64,000 nucleotides of DNA from Mesobacillus jeotgali (GTDB lineage Bacteria > Bacillota > Bacilli > Bacillales > Cytobacillaceae): positions 1,163,526-1,227,525 of the forward strand of contig NZ_CP025025.1 of the NCBI RefSeq assembly GCF_002874535.1, read 5' to 3'. Below, in pieces: positions 17,311 through 25,567 of this stretch (its first letter is position 1; every line of letters starts with the position of its first letter). The notes under the pieces were generated by a model. The model had not been told where the DNA came from. It saw nothing but the letters and a program-made list of their open reading frames with translations, and did no database searches. A program made the position numbers and the translations under genes.

Positions 17311-19128
17311 ATGTCAAACGAATCTACGGTAAAGAAATTACCAGCAAGGGACGAGGTTTCTGCAGAGAATACTTGGAGACTTGAGGATATTTTTGCGGTT
17401 GATGAGCAATGGGAAAAAGAATTCAATGAAGTTAAAGGATTGATTCCTTCTGTTCAGGAGTATCAAGGCAAGCTTGGTGAAAGTGCTGAACAACTTTACA
17501 GTGCGCTCCAGTTGCAGGATAAATTGCTTGAGCGTCTAGGACGACTTTATACATACGCGCACATGCGCTATGACCAGGATACAACGAATTCATTTTATCA
17601 GGGGCTTGATGACCGCATCAAGAATCTGTATTCTCAAGCAGCAAGTGCACTTGCCTTCATCGTGCCGGAAGTCCTGGCTGTTGATGAAGAGAAGATCAAA
17701 GGCTTCTTGAATGAAAAAGAAGAGTTGAAGCTTTATGAGCATGCATTGGAGGAAATCAATCTTCAGCGTCCGCATGTGCTATCCGCTGAAGAAGAAGCTC
17801 TCCTCGCTCAAGCTTCAGAGGTAATGAGCTCACCTTCGAATACATTTGGAATGCTGAACAACGCTGATTTAGAATTCCCTTCAATCAAGGACGAGAACGG
17901 AGAAGAAGTGGAGATCACGCATGGCCGCTATATCCGTTTCCTTGAAAGCGAAGATCGCAGGGTTCGAGAAGATGCTTTCAAAGCTGTGTACAAAACATAT
18001 GGCAGCTTTAAAAATACCTTTTCCAGCACACTGAGCGGAAATATCAAAAAGGATAATTTCAATGCAAGGGTCCGCAAATATGAATCTGCAAGACATGCTG
18101 CGCTTTCTGCGAATAATATTCCTGAAAGTGTTTATGAAAACCTTGTGAATACCGTTAATGACAATCTGCACCTCCTGCACCGATATGTCAAGCTTCGCAG
18201 AAAGGTATTAGGCCTTGATAAGCTTCATATGTATGATCTTTATACACCGCTTGTTAAGGATGTGAAAATGGAGATTCCTTATGCGGAGGCAAAGGAATAT
18301 GTCCTAAAAGGTTTAGCGCCTCTTGGAGATGAATATAACAATATCCTGAATGAAGGATTTGAAAATCGCTGGGTAGATGTTTATGAGAATAAAGGAAAGC
18401 GCAGCGGAGCTTATTCTTCAGGGGCGTATGGCACTAATCCATATATCCTGATGAACTGGCAGGACAATGTTAATAACTTGTTTACGCTGGCTCACGAGTT
18501 CGGCCATTCCGTGCACAGCTATTACACCAGGAAGACACAGCCATATCCTTACGGTAACTACTCTATTTTCGTTGCTGAAGTGGCATCTACTTGCAATGAA
18601 GCGTTGTTGAATGACTATATGCTAAAAACAATTGATGATGAGCAGAAGCGACTGTATCTTCTGAATCATTACCTCGAAGGCTTCAGGGGAACAGTATTCA
18701 GACAGACTATGTTCGCTGAATTTGAACATATGATTCACCAAAAGGCACAAAATAACGAGGCATTAACGGCAGATTCATTAACAAAAGATTACTACGAGCT
18801 CAATAAAAAGTATTTCGGTGAAGAGGACATCATTATTGATGAAGAAATCGGTCTTGAATGGTCAAGAATCCCGCATTTCTACTACAATTATTATGTATAC
18901 CAGTATGCGACTGGCTTCAGCGCGGCAACAGCGCTGAGCAAACAAATCCTTGAAGAAGGGCAGCCGGCTGTTGAGCGCTATATTGATTTCTTGAAATCAG
19001 GCAGCTCAGATTATCCAATCGAAGTACTGAAAAAAGCAGGCGTAGATATGACAAGTTCTAAACCAATCGAGGATGCATTGAAGGTCTTCGAAGAAAAGCT
19101 TAACGAAATGGAAGCATTGCTTTCATAA
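17311..19128 (+). CDS. pepF: oligoendopeptidase F
   Basis: Cytoplasmic M3-family zinc metallopeptidase of 605 residues that cleaves oligopeptides. It could process peptides brought in by Opp or made during proteolysis. The zinc-binding motif HEFGHSVHSYY lies near residue 394, with the downstream Glu in FVAEVASTCNEALL. The ATG at 17311 has AAGGAGG 8 bases upstream; the frame continues back to 17260 without a site. It sits next to coiA and upstream of yjbH, as in B. subtilis. A strong terminator follows. Confidence 0.96.
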   Translation: MSNESTVKKLPARDEVSAENTWRLEDIFAVDEQWEKEFNEVKGLIPSVQEYQGKLGESAEQLYSALQLQDKLLERLGRLYTYAHMRYDQDTTNSFYQGLDDRIKNLYSQAASALAFIVPEVLAVDEEKIKGFLNEKEELKLYEHALEEINLQRPHVLSAEEEALLAQASEVMSSPSNTFGMLNNADLEFPSIKDENGEEVEITHGRYIRFLESEDRRVREDAFKAVYKTYGSFKNTFSSTLSGNIKKDNFNARVRKYESARHAALSANNIPESVYENLVNTVNDNLHLLHRYVKLRRKVLGLDKLHMYDLYTPLVKDVKMEIPYAEAKEYVLKGLAPLGDEYNNILNEGFENRWVDVYENKGKRSGAYSSGAYGTNPYILMNWQDNVNNLFTLAHEFGHSVHSYYTRKTQPYPYGNYSIFVAEVASTCNEALLNDYMLKTIDDEQKRLYLLNHYLEGFRGTVFRQTMFAEFEHMIHQKAQNNEALTADSLTKDYYELNKKYFGEEDIIIDEEIGLEWSRIPHFYYNYYVYQYATGFSAATALSKQILEEGQPAVERYIDFLKSGSSDYPIEVLKKAGVDMTSSKPIEDALKVFEEKLNEMEALLS

Positions 19129-19135
19129 AATAAGG

Positions 19136-19168
19136 AAACCGGCCGCAGAAATTGCGGCCGGTTTTTTT
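19136..19168 (+). terminator. terminator of pepF
   Basis: AAACCGGCCGCA (19136-19147) pairs with TGCGGCCGGTTT (19153-19164), followed by TTTT. Confidence 0.94.
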
Positions 19169-19212
19169 ACCTCAAAAGACACTTGATCTTGAAAGGCACC
19201 TGGAAAAGAGAG

Positions 19213-19386
19213 TTAGAAGCCTTTGAACTTTTTTCGGTTATTTAAATATATCAGTAAAATAAATAATGCTAGAAATAGAATAGGAGAGGTTAGATACAAG
19301 GGCAGGAGATGCATTAATCCAAAAATATGAAGAATAAATGAAAATAGTATGAACAGAGCAATAAGGGTAAGACCTAGTTTATCCAA
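19213..19386 (-). CDS. small two-span membrane protein
   Basis: A very hydrophobic product of about 57 residues with two likely membrane helices (LTLIALFILFSFILHIF and LYLTSPILFLALFILLIYL) and a basic tail (NNRKKFKGF). CCGGAG lies upstream of a TTG at 19386; a GTG at 19395 in frame is the alternative. It lies between pepF and the RoxS gene on the opposite strand. I do not recognise its family. The absence of an obvious terminator and its small size keep confidence moderate. Confidence 0.45.
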   Translation of the reverse strand: MDKLGLTLIALFILFSFILHIFGLMHLLPLYLTSPILFLALFILLIYLNNRKKFKGF

Positions 19387-19461
19387 TTGAATCACTCCGG
19401 ATCGCTTTATAGTTCATTTATATGCTTCAGTCCAGGCATTCATGAATGGGATTTGACAATA

Positions 19462-19479
19462 TTGTGAAATAACACACAA
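19462..19479 (+). promoter_or_regulatory. Rex-like operator upstream of roxS
   Basis: TTGTGAAATAACACACAA is a near-palindrome matching the Bacillus Rex consensus TTGTGAAWWWWTTCACAA at all but two positions. Rex is the NADH/NAD-sensing repressor and is known to control roxS in B. subtilis. The box lies about 40 bp upstream of the predicted sRNA start, just before a TTGTGA (19485-19490) and TATATT (19509-19514) pair that could be the promoter. Confidence 0.7.
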
Positions 19480-19520
19480 GGTTATTGTGATAGGGGGAAG
19501 GGTTATGATATATTTATAGC

Positions 19521-19641
19521 GTGAAGTTGATCACAAGCAAACATTTACCCCTTTGTTTGACCGTGAAAAATTTCTCCCATCCCCTTTGTTCGTATAAAAT
19601 AGAGAAAAGGCCTTGCAGTTGGAGAGCTGCAAGGCCTTTTT
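19521..19641 (+). ncRNA. roxS: RoxS (RsaE) regulatory small RNA
   Basis: The sequence matches the RsaE/RoxS family as I know it. It has a GTGAAGTTGATCAC-like 5' hairpin, a C-rich seed ACCCCTTTGTTTGA, then GTGAAAAATTTCTCCC and a second seed CATCCCCTTTGTTCG, ending in a strong terminator (AAAAGGCCTTGCAG at 19605-19618 with CTGCAAGGCCTTTT at 19627-19640). No protein is encoded. The roughly 120-nt length and the position before yjbH match B. subtilis roxS. In that species it represses central-carbon and respiratory messages in response to NO (ResD) and to NADH (Rex). The 5' end is inferred from the promoter, so it may be off by several bases. Confidence 0.88.
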
Positions 19642-19700
19642 CTGTTTATTAATGCGTAAGTCATACATATTTAGGTGAAAAAACACTAGCAGAAGTGATG

Positions 19701-19843
19701 AAATATAAATATATAGACCATAGCTCGAAATATATTGGCGGTTTTAAAATTTTATCCACCATATTTTGAAATATATCGGCGGATTTTGATTTTATCGACC
19801 ACATTTAAAAATATATCGGCGGATTTTTAAATATATCGACCAA
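19701..19843. repeat. 40-bp tandem array
   Basis: ATATAT(C/T)GGCGG begins at 19731, 19771 and 19811, an exact 40-base period. TTTATC(G/C)ACC or a variant lies about 20 bases after each, and a half-unit (ATATAGACC) precedes the first. The array fills the space between RoxS and the yjbH terminator and contains no open frame. Confidence 0.75.
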
Positions 19844-19922
19844 TCACTTTTTAACGAGCTAGCAATCTGCTCTTAATATTCCAGTGCCCCGAACTGGAGG
19901 AACAGTCTACACGAGAATCAAA

Positions 19923-19949
19923 TTAAAAAGACCGCGCAAATGCACGGTC
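19923..19949 (-). terminator. terminator of yjbI-yjbH
   Basis: On the minus strand GACCGTGC pairs with GCGCGGTC (one G-U pair) and is followed by TTTTTAATT. The hairpin overlaps the last bases of yjbH. Confidence 0.8.
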
Positions 19950-20829
19950 ATCCTTCAACATATCGCCAAAACACTCCATATTTAGCGGGTATTTGTTCGA
20001 CTTGTTGTTTTAACATTAATTTCTTTAATTCCTTCTCTGCCTGTTGAACAGTTATATCATATACAACGGCTACTTCCTTGGATGCGACCATTTTGTAATG
20101 CTTCAGGAATTGTTCGAGAATCGGCGGATGGGATGCTTCTGGTTTTTCCTGCAGCATTTCTTCCAGAATCTGGACATACACCTCATATGGGTAAAGACCG
20201 GTAATCTTAATACCTTCCTCTTCAACATTCGCGTTAAAAAAGACGAATGTCGGGATTTCCTGGACATCCATTTCATTCGTTATTTTTAAATCGCACTGAA
20301 ATGCTTTTGCTGCTGTTTCAGAATGAATATCGGTTACGAATTCCTCAACGTCCAAACCCACGCTCCTCGCGCAGTTTTTTAACACTTCGAAGTTCGAGAC
20401 ATTCTGTTTTTCAAGAAATAGTACTTCCTGAAGCTTGCGCAGGAACCTGATGCCTTTCTTTCTCCCCTGGAGCTCGGCTGATTTTATGGCGATTGATGCC
20501 AAATAAGGGGATGACACCGGGTTTTCAAACCACAGCGATCCGTCACAGGACATTCCTGTTCTGCTTGCTGTTTTTTCCCAAAGCTCGGCGATCGTTTCGT
20601 AGCGTTTTTTTCTGCTCATGTTCAGCGTGGCAAGTTTGCCGCTTAAAACATGGCGAATTGAAAAATATTTGCCGTATTCGATTTGCAGCTTTTTGATGAT
20701 TGGTTCGAGTGCCCAGCATTCCGGACAGAGCGGGTCGACAAATATATAAATTTCGATAGGTTTTTTCTCCAGGCTATGGCAAAACTCTGATGGGTCATAG
20801 CTCAAAAGGTTTTCCCGACTCAGTTTCAT
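19948..20829 (-). CDS. yjbH: ClpXP adaptor for Spx, YjbH/SpxH
   Basis: DsbA-like thioredoxin-fold adaptor of 293 residues that presents Spx to ClpXP for degradation in unstressed cells. The motif DPLCPECW near residue 32-39 carries the CxxC pair. EIPTFVFFN is the cis-Pro region of the thioredoxin fold. The C-terminal third is helical and lysine-rich. It overlaps the globin gene yjbI by four bases (ATGA), so the two are translationally coupled. It keeps the synteny of spx, mecA and pepF. Regulation of its own operon is not visible beyond a plain promoter region. Confidence 0.94.
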   Translation of the reverse strand: MKLSRENLLSYDPSEFCHSLEKKPIEIYIFVDPLCPECWALEPIIKKLQIEYGKYFSIRHVLSGKLATLNMSRKKRYETIAELWEKTASRTGMSCDGSLWFENPVSSPYLASIAIKSAELQGRKKGIRFLRKLQEVLFLEKQNVSNFEVLKNCARSVGLDVEEFVTDIHSETAAKAFQCDLKITNEMDVQEIPTFVFFNANVEEEGIKITGLYPYEVYVQILEEMLQEKPEASHPPILEQFLKHYKMVASKEVAVVYDITVQQAEKELKKLMLKQQVEQIPAKYGVFWRYVEG

Positions 20830-21227
20830 GTGTTATCACCAGTTTCATCATCTGGTGTATTAATCATATGCTGGGCGGTCAGGTATAGTCTTGCGTAAAA
20901 GTCTTCCCTTACAGGTCCCTCAAGCCCTACTTCATCCATGGCTTCAGCCATACAGGCAAGCCAGGCTGTCGCCCTTACCGGCGTGATTTCAAACGGCAAA
21001 TGTCTTGCGCGGAGCATTGGATGGCCATGTTCATCGGTATATAAGGAAGGGCCTCCTAAATATTGAGTTAAAAACTGCTTCTGTTTTCGGGCAGTTTCAG
21101 TTAAATCATCCGGGAATATAGGAGCAAGATCAGGATGCATTCCAACGCGGTGGTAAAAAACATCGACCAGCCGGTGAAGTGTCCCTTCGCCAATGGCTTC
21201 GAATGGTAAGGTCTTATTCTCAACCAT
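20826..21227 (-). CDS. yjbI: truncated hemoglobin YjbI
   Basis: Group II truncated globin of 133 residues. [22 protein letters not shown] is typical of the B-C-E region. The sequence [23 protein letters not shown] holds the glycine motif and the proximal-side His (RARHLPF). Such proteins bind haem and react with O2, NO or peroxide. Pairing with yjbH suggests a role in redox stress near Spx. The ATG at 21227 starts [13 protein letters not shown]; the RBS (AAAGGAG) is upstream on the minus strand. Confidence 0.93.
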   Translation of the reverse strand: MVENKTLPFEAIGEGTLHRLVDVFYHRVGMHPDLAPIFPDDLTETARKQKQFLTQYLGGPSLYTDEHGHPMLRARHLPFEITPVRATAWLACMAEAMDEVGLEGPVREDFYARLYLTAQHMINTPDDETGDNT

Positions 21228-21365
21228 ATTGATAACTCCTTTAAAATAGATTTTAGAAATTTCATTCTGCTTTGATAGTTATGCTTTTTATTGTAGCAAT
21301 GCTAAATTTATATCTCAAACAAATCGTCTTGACTTCTGTAAAAACGGCTTTTTCTTTATTTAATT

Positions 21366-21431
21366 TATAAATCCTTTTGAACGGTGAATGGTGTCATTGA
21401 ATATATAAATCCTTTTGAACGGGTAATGATG
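21366..21431. repeat. 38-bp direct duplication
   Basis: TATAAATCCTTTTGAACGG starts at 21366 and again at 21404, each followed by a TGAATGGTGTC or TAATGATGTC variant. The second copy runs straight into the dispersed repeat. The remainder of 21228-21365 is plain upstream sequence of yjbI. Confidence 0.6.
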
Positions 21432-21549
21432 TCCAGCTCCAGCGCCTTGCCCCTCGAGTCTTTTCGGTCCGCCCGATGAAGTCAAAGAACGACTTCACCG
21501 TTCGGCCCTCCAACGCTTGTCGGGGCAGACCAAGGCCCTTGCGCTTTTC
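21431..21549 (+). repeat. dispersed repeat, medium form (copy 3)
   Basis: A roughly 120-bp version that lacks the middle of the long form. GCCCCTCGAGTC is joined directly to TTTTCGGTCCGCCCGATGAA. It retains the usual CCAGCTCCAGCGCC start and CTTGCGCTTTTCT end. Confidence 0.8.
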
Positions 21550-21562
21550 TAATAATGTACAC

Positions 21563-21595
21563 AAAAAGGCCGCCTGTTACCACTGACAGGCGGTC
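21563..21595 (-). terminator. terminator of the yjbK-yjbJ operon
   Basis: On the minus strand GACCGCCTGTCA pairs with TAACAGGCGGCC and is followed by TTTTTG. Confidence 0.88.
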
Positions 21596-21631
21596 AAAAC
21601 CGATGGGAATATTCTCCTTTTAAAGTGCCTT

Positions 21632-22282
21632 TTATCCGTAAAAGACATCCGTGACTTTCCGTACATAGTTTTGCGTTTCTTTAAATGGAGGGATCCCCCC
21701 ATATTTGTCAACATTTCCTGGTCCAGCATTATATGCTGCAAGTGCTAGTTCGATGTTATTGTCATACTTGTCCAGCATTTGACGGAGGTATTTGCTTCCT
21801 GCGAGAATATTCTCCGCTGGGTCAAATACATTTTTAACGCCCAGGCCTCTGGCTGTCGCTGGCATCAATTGCATAAGTCCTGAAGCGCCGGCATGGCTCA
21901 CGGCATTTGGATTGAAGTTGGATTCCTTTTGAATGACAGATTTAATGAGTTTGGCCGGAATATTGAACATAGTAGCAGCCTTATCAATGATTCCATCAAA
22001 ATCAGCATGGCTATTGGCCGCCACTTTTGTCAATTGAATAGGAGGAAGCATTTGTCCAATGCTCGGTTTTGTTAAATCGAAAGAATCAACCGCTGTTTGC
22101 GCGTTGTTAAATAACTCTTCAAGCCTTGTTGCAGTGGCACCCAGAGAATTGCTTTGGTCACTGAGGATGCCGGAAAGCATTTCCTGAAAAAGGCTGTTAC
22201 CAGATTGGCTGGTTGTCGGCTGGTTGAAGTTTTGGAGCGCCTGCAATTCAAGCATGACTTTTAACTGGTCAACATTCATCAT
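21632..22282 (-). CDS. yjbJ: lytic transglycosylase YjbJ (CwlQ-like)
   Basis: A 216-residue protein with an N-terminal, poorly conserved region of about 100 residues and a C-terminal goose-lysozyme/SLT domain. Catalytic Glu is in VIQKESNFNPNAVS (about residue 119), followed by GASGLMQLMPATARGLGV and LALAAYNAGPGNVDKYGG, the three classic SLT motifs. It cleaves peptidoglycan glycan strands. There is no classical signal peptide, as also noted for the B. subtilis homologue (CwlQ). The start offers two adjacent ATGs after CAGGAG. It is 17 bp downstream of yjbK. Confidence 0.9.
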   Translation of the reverse strand: MMNVDQLKVMLELQALQNFNQPTTSQSGNSLFQEMLSGILSDQSNSLGATATRLEELFNNAQTAVDSFDLTKPSIGQMLPPIQLTKVAANSHADFDGIIDKAATMFNIPAKLIKSVIQKESNFNPNAVSHAGASGLMQLMPATARGLGVKNVFDPAENILAGSKYLRQMLDKYDNNIELALAAYNAGPGNVDKYGGIPPFKETQNYVRKVTDVFYG

Positions 22283-22298
22283 GAGTCTCCTGCCTGGT

Positions 22299-22886
22299 CT
22301 ATTCTTGTAAAAGATTATATTTTTTAGTGTAGAATCTTTTAATTTTATTATCGGTTGGTCTATGAGGGATTTTTAATTCTCCTAATAATTTAGAGAAAAC
22401 CTTATATCCTTCTGTCTCATCCGTTACTTCATATTCTAGCTCATAATCTTCTGTATTTAAATAGTAACTATGGTCCAGAACAAGCAATCCTTCTTTGTAC
22501 TCAACCTCGGCACGCACGGTTGTGAGCGACCCGAAGTATTGCAATGGCTCTGTATCTTTAATTAATTTCACAACAGCGTCTCTTACTTCACCTTCTGGCA
22601 GTTTTCCTGATGACAAGGCTTCCTCAGCCTGACCAGTAGTAAGCATTTGATTCGTTTCCAACAGCCCTGTTTCGGCGGGCTGCTTTAAAGTCATTTCAAA
22701 CTTGGACCCTTTTTCCCTGATCCTTAATGCAGAACCATGCTCCTTCAAAGTGAAGGCATTTGTATCAAAATAATGATTAATCTGTTTTTTAAATTGCTCC
22801 GGCTCTATTTTAAAAAATCTTTCAAGGAAGTGGAATTCATCTTCAGTCAGCATGTTTTTAAATTCGATTTCGATATTCTGGCCCAT
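22299..22886 (-). CDS. yjbK: CYTH-domain protein YjbK
   Basis: Cytoplasmic CYTH/triphosphate tunnel metalloenzyme of 195 residues. The N-terminal signature is EIEFKN (the ExExK motif with one variant position), followed by LRIREKG and MTLKQP, the positively charged triphosphate-binding strands. EVEYKEGLLVLDHSYYL carries acidic metal ligands. Members act as inorganic triphosphatases or adenylate cyclases; the Bacillus protein has no firm role. Its neighbour relQ handles nucleotide triphosphates. Confidence 0.88.
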   Translation of the reverse strand: MGQNIEIEFKNMLTEDEFHFLERFFKIEPEQFKKQINHYFDTNAFTLKEHGSALRIREKGSKFEMTLKQPAETGLLETNQMLTTGQAEEALSSGKLPEGEVRDAVVKLIKDTEPLQYFGSLTTVRAEVEYKEGLLVLDHSYYLNTEDYELEYEVTDETEGYKVFSKLLGELKIPHRPTDNKIKRFYTKKYNLLQE

Positions 22887-23005
22887 GTCTATCTGTCCTT
22901 TCCAAATTAGCTAAGCTTATTATCTCGTTAAATCTGATTGGCTTCAATCCTTAGTAGAAAATGGTTCGATATGATAAAATAAAAAAGATTATGGAGGTTG
23001 AAGAA

Positions 23006-23386
23006 ATGAGCCAAAAAATTTTAATTACAAATGCGAAAATAGAAAATAGTGAGTTACTTCTTACTACAGACTTTGAGACAGACCTAGGGGACTTTGCCGC
23101 TACTGGGCAGATGCTTGTTGATTCCGATCAATTATCATTTATTTATATTATTGATAAAGAAGATGGGTACCATTATATCACCATTCCTGCAGGTACTTGG
23201 AGTGTCATTCAGGAAGGTCTGCAGGCTGGACTAGAAACGTTTTTAGCAAACGATGGGGGCAAACTTAAACTGGATGGCTTCCATAGTGAAATGGAATATT
23301 TGATTGCAAATATAACTGGCAACAGCAACTATGGAGAGGAAATGGTCGCGAAAGTGGAACAGGTTTTTGCCGCACCCTCCGCTTAG
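23006..23386 (+). CDS. yjbL: hypothetical protein YjbL
   Basis: A 126-residue acidic cytoplasmic protein with no recognised domain, at the position of B. subtilis yjbL between yjbK and relQ. The start MSQKILITN at 23006 has TGGAGGTTG upstream; the frame extends back to 22961 without a site. Predicted mixed alpha/beta, no membrane segment. Assignment rests on synteny and size. Confidence 0.7.
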   Translation: MSQKILITNAKIENSELLLTTDFETDLGDFAATGQMLVDSDQLSFIYIIDKEDGYHYITIPAGTWSVIQEGLQAGLETFLANDGGKLKLDGFHSEMEYLIANITGNSNYGEEMVAKVEQVFAAPSA

Positions 23387-23420
23387 GCTTTCGTGAATAG
23401 AACCGGATGAGGTGACTGAT

Positions 23421-24059
23421 GTGAAACACTGGGATCAATTTTTAGAACCTTATAAGCACGCTGTGGAAGAATTGAAGGTAAAGCTAAAGGGGATCAGGAG
23501 CCAATATGAGCTCCATTCCGACCATTCTCCGATTGAATTCGTCACTGGAAGGGTAAAGCCTATTGCGAGCATTCTTGATAAAGCCCATCAAAAGGGAATT
23601 TCACTTGATAAGCTTGAGTCAGAAATGCAGGATATTGCCGGCTTGCGGATCATGTGCCAGTTCGTGGATGACATCAAGACAGTTGTTGAATTATTAAGAA
23701 GCCGTAATGATTTTGAGATTGTCGAGGAAAGAGACTATATCTCTCATAAGAAGGCGAGCGGCTATCGCTCCTATCATGTCGTGATCCGTTATCCAGTGCA
23801 GACAATCCGCGGTGAAAGAAATATACTGGCAGAAATCCAGATCAGAACATTGGCGATGAATTTCTGGGCAACAGTGGAACATTCGCTTAATTATAAGTAC
23901 AAAGGGCTGTTTCCTGAGGACATAAAAATCAGGCTGCAGCGCGCAGCCGAGGCCGCATTCCGGCTTGATGAAGAAATGTCGACAATCAGAGGCGAAATCC
24001 AGGATGCACAGGCATTTTTTACAAGGAAAAAAGAAATGCAGCAGGATGGGAAGAAATAG
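23421..24059 (+). CDS. relQ: small alarmone synthetase RelQ (YjbM)
   Basis: Single-domain (p)ppGpp synthetase of about 212 residues with no hydrolase domain. It transfers pyrophosphate from ATP to GDP or GTP. The RelA/SpoT synthetase motifs are visible: FVTGRVKPIASILDK, DIAGLRIMCQFVDDI, YRSYHVVIRYP and EIQIRTLAMNFWATVEHSLNYK. The start is uncertain: GTG at 23421 is six bases after GATGAGGTGA, and an in-frame GTG at 23412 would add three residues. It precedes nadF by 32 bp and is probably co-transcribed with yjbL and nadF. Confidence 0.93.
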   Translation: MKHWDQFLEPYKHAVEELKVKLKGIRSQYELHSDHSPIEFVTGRVKPIASILDKAHQKGISLDKLESEMQDIAGLRIMCQFVDDIKTVVELLRSRNDFEIVEERDYISHKKASGYRSYHVVIRYPVQTIRGERNILAEIQIRTLAMNFWATVEHSLNYKYKGLFPEDIKIRLQRAAEAAFRLDEEMSTIRGEIQDAQAFFTRKKEMQQDGKK

Positions 24060-24091
24060 TTTAAATCCGAAATGCAGGGGTGTTTGATTAC

Positions 24092-24892
24092 ATGAAATTT
24101 GCGATCACTTCAAAAGGGGATTCCAGGTCCAATACGTTGATGCATAAAATGAGGACATATCTTTTGGACTTTGATTTACAATATGATGAAGACCAGCCCG
24201 ATATTTGTATCTCTGTGGGAGGAGATGGCACACTATTGTATGCCTTCCATCGATACAGCAGCAGGCTGGACAAAACAGCATTCATTGGAGTACATACCGG
24301 ACACCTTGGCTTTTATGCTGACTGGGTTCCTGAAGAAATTGAAAAGCTGGTCATTGCCGTTGCCAAAACACCATACCAGGTGATTGAATATCCGCTGCTG
24401 GAGGTAATCATCAGATACCAGCATGGCGGCAGAGAAACAAGGTATCTTGCCCTGAATGAATCGACCGTCAAATCTGTTGAAGGCACCCTTGTCATGGATG
24501 TTGAGATTAGAGGTCAGCATTTTGAACGCTTCCGCGGAGATGGTTTGTGCGTATCCACGCCATCAGGAAGCACAGCCTACAATAAAGCATTAGGCGGTGC
24601 CATCCTTCACCCGTCACTAAGGGCTATCCAGGTTGCGGAAATGGCATCCATCAACAATCGAGTCTTCAGGACAGTGGGATCACCGTTGATCCTTCCCGAC
24701 CATCATACATGTACACTAAAACCAGTTAATAGACCTGACTTCCAGGTAACTGTTGATCATTTGACATTACTGCATAAGGACGTTAAGTCAATTCAATTCC
24801 GGGTTGCAGATGAAAAAATCCGATTCGCTCGCTTCAGGCCGTTCCCGTTCTGGAAAAGGGTGCATGATTCCTTTATTTCAGACAGTGATTAA
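24092..24892 (+). CDS. nadF: NAD kinase
   Basis: ATP-dependent NAD kinase (266 residues) that makes NADP. The ATP/NAD-binding motif [13 protein letters not shown] is near residue 44, and [24 protein letters not shown] is the second conserved block. It matches the Bacillus NadF sequence closely over its full length. The ATG at 24092 begins MKFAIT, as in homologues; the frame also allows a GTG four codons earlier. No terminator is visible after it; instead the 52-bp repeat array starts about 50 bp downstream. Confidence 0.95.
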   Translation: MKFAITSKGDSRSNTLMHKMRTYLLDFDLQYDEDQPDICISVGGDGTLLYAFHRYSSRLDKTAFIGVHTGHLGFYADWVPEEIEKLVIAVAKTPYQVIEYPLLEVIIRYQHGGRETRYLALNESTVKSVEGTLVMDVEIRGQHFERFRGDGLCVSTPSGSTAYNKALGGAILHPSLRAIQVAEMASINNRVFRTVGSPLILPDHHTCTLKPVNRPDFQVTVDHLTLLHKDVKSIQFRVADEKIRFARFRPFPFWKRVHDSFISDSD

Positions 24893-24944
24893 ATGCTATT
24901 GAGTGAGGAACCAGAGTTAAATGGACTATGTGGTGGCGGAAGTC

Positions 24945-25398
24945 GTCTGAAACCTGTCACAATAATGGAGTTTTCTTGACAGCTTTGGGCTCTTTAAGCT
25001 AAAACCTGTCACAATAACCGTGTTTTCTTGACAGCTTAGTGCTCTACAAGCTGAACCCTGTCACAATAACCGTGTTTTCTTGACAGCTATGTGCTCTACA
25101 AGCTGAAACCTGTCACAATAACCGTGTTTTCTTGACAGCTATGTGCTCTACAAGCTGAAACCTGTCACAATAACCGTGTTTTCTTGACAGCTTAGTGCTC
25201 TACAAGCTGAAACCTGTCACAATAATCGCGTTTTTTTGACAGCTTTTAACTCTACAAGCTGAAACCTGTCACAATAACCGTGTTTTCATGACAGCTATAG
25301 GCTCTTCCAGCTGAAACCTGTCACAATAACTGTGTTTTCATGACAGCTTTGTGCTCCACAAGCTGAAACCTGTCATAATAACCAGCGTTTTATGGACA
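24945..25398. repeat. nine-copy 52-bp tandem array with TGTCA/TGACA dyads
   Basis: CCTGTCA occurs at 24953, 25005, 25057, 25109, 25161, 25213, 25265, 25317 and 25369, an invariant 52-base spacing. Each unit reads AAACCTGTCACAATAACCGT, then GTTTTCTTGACAGCT, then a spacer like ATGTGCTCTACAAGCTG. CTGTCA and TGACAG form a dyad with a 17-base interior, and TGACAGCT can also pair with AGCTG...TGTCA of the next unit. First and last copies are degenerate. No spacer diversity, so not CRISPR; no open frame. The rest of 24893-25567 is unremarkable. Confidence 0.95.
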
Positions 25399-25567
25399 TT
25401 TCGGAGACAGAATAAGCCCATAATGTCTAAAATCTTGGGTGTAGATGGTGTTTCAAAACTGGCGACACAAAGAGATCAAGAAAACAAGCTAGTCCAAGCT
25501 ATCCCACAATTTGATTTTTAATTGAAAGCATTGTTTAAAAGAAATGAGAACGACAGGAGCCGCTGAT

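Noticed and set aside
19387-19641. Protein-coding gene in the RoxS region
   Set aside because: No frame with a start and a ribosome binding site; the sequence fits the RoxS/RsaE RNA instead.
24945-25398. CRISPR array
   Set aside because: The whole 52-base unit repeats; there are no unique spacers, and no cas genes are in the window.
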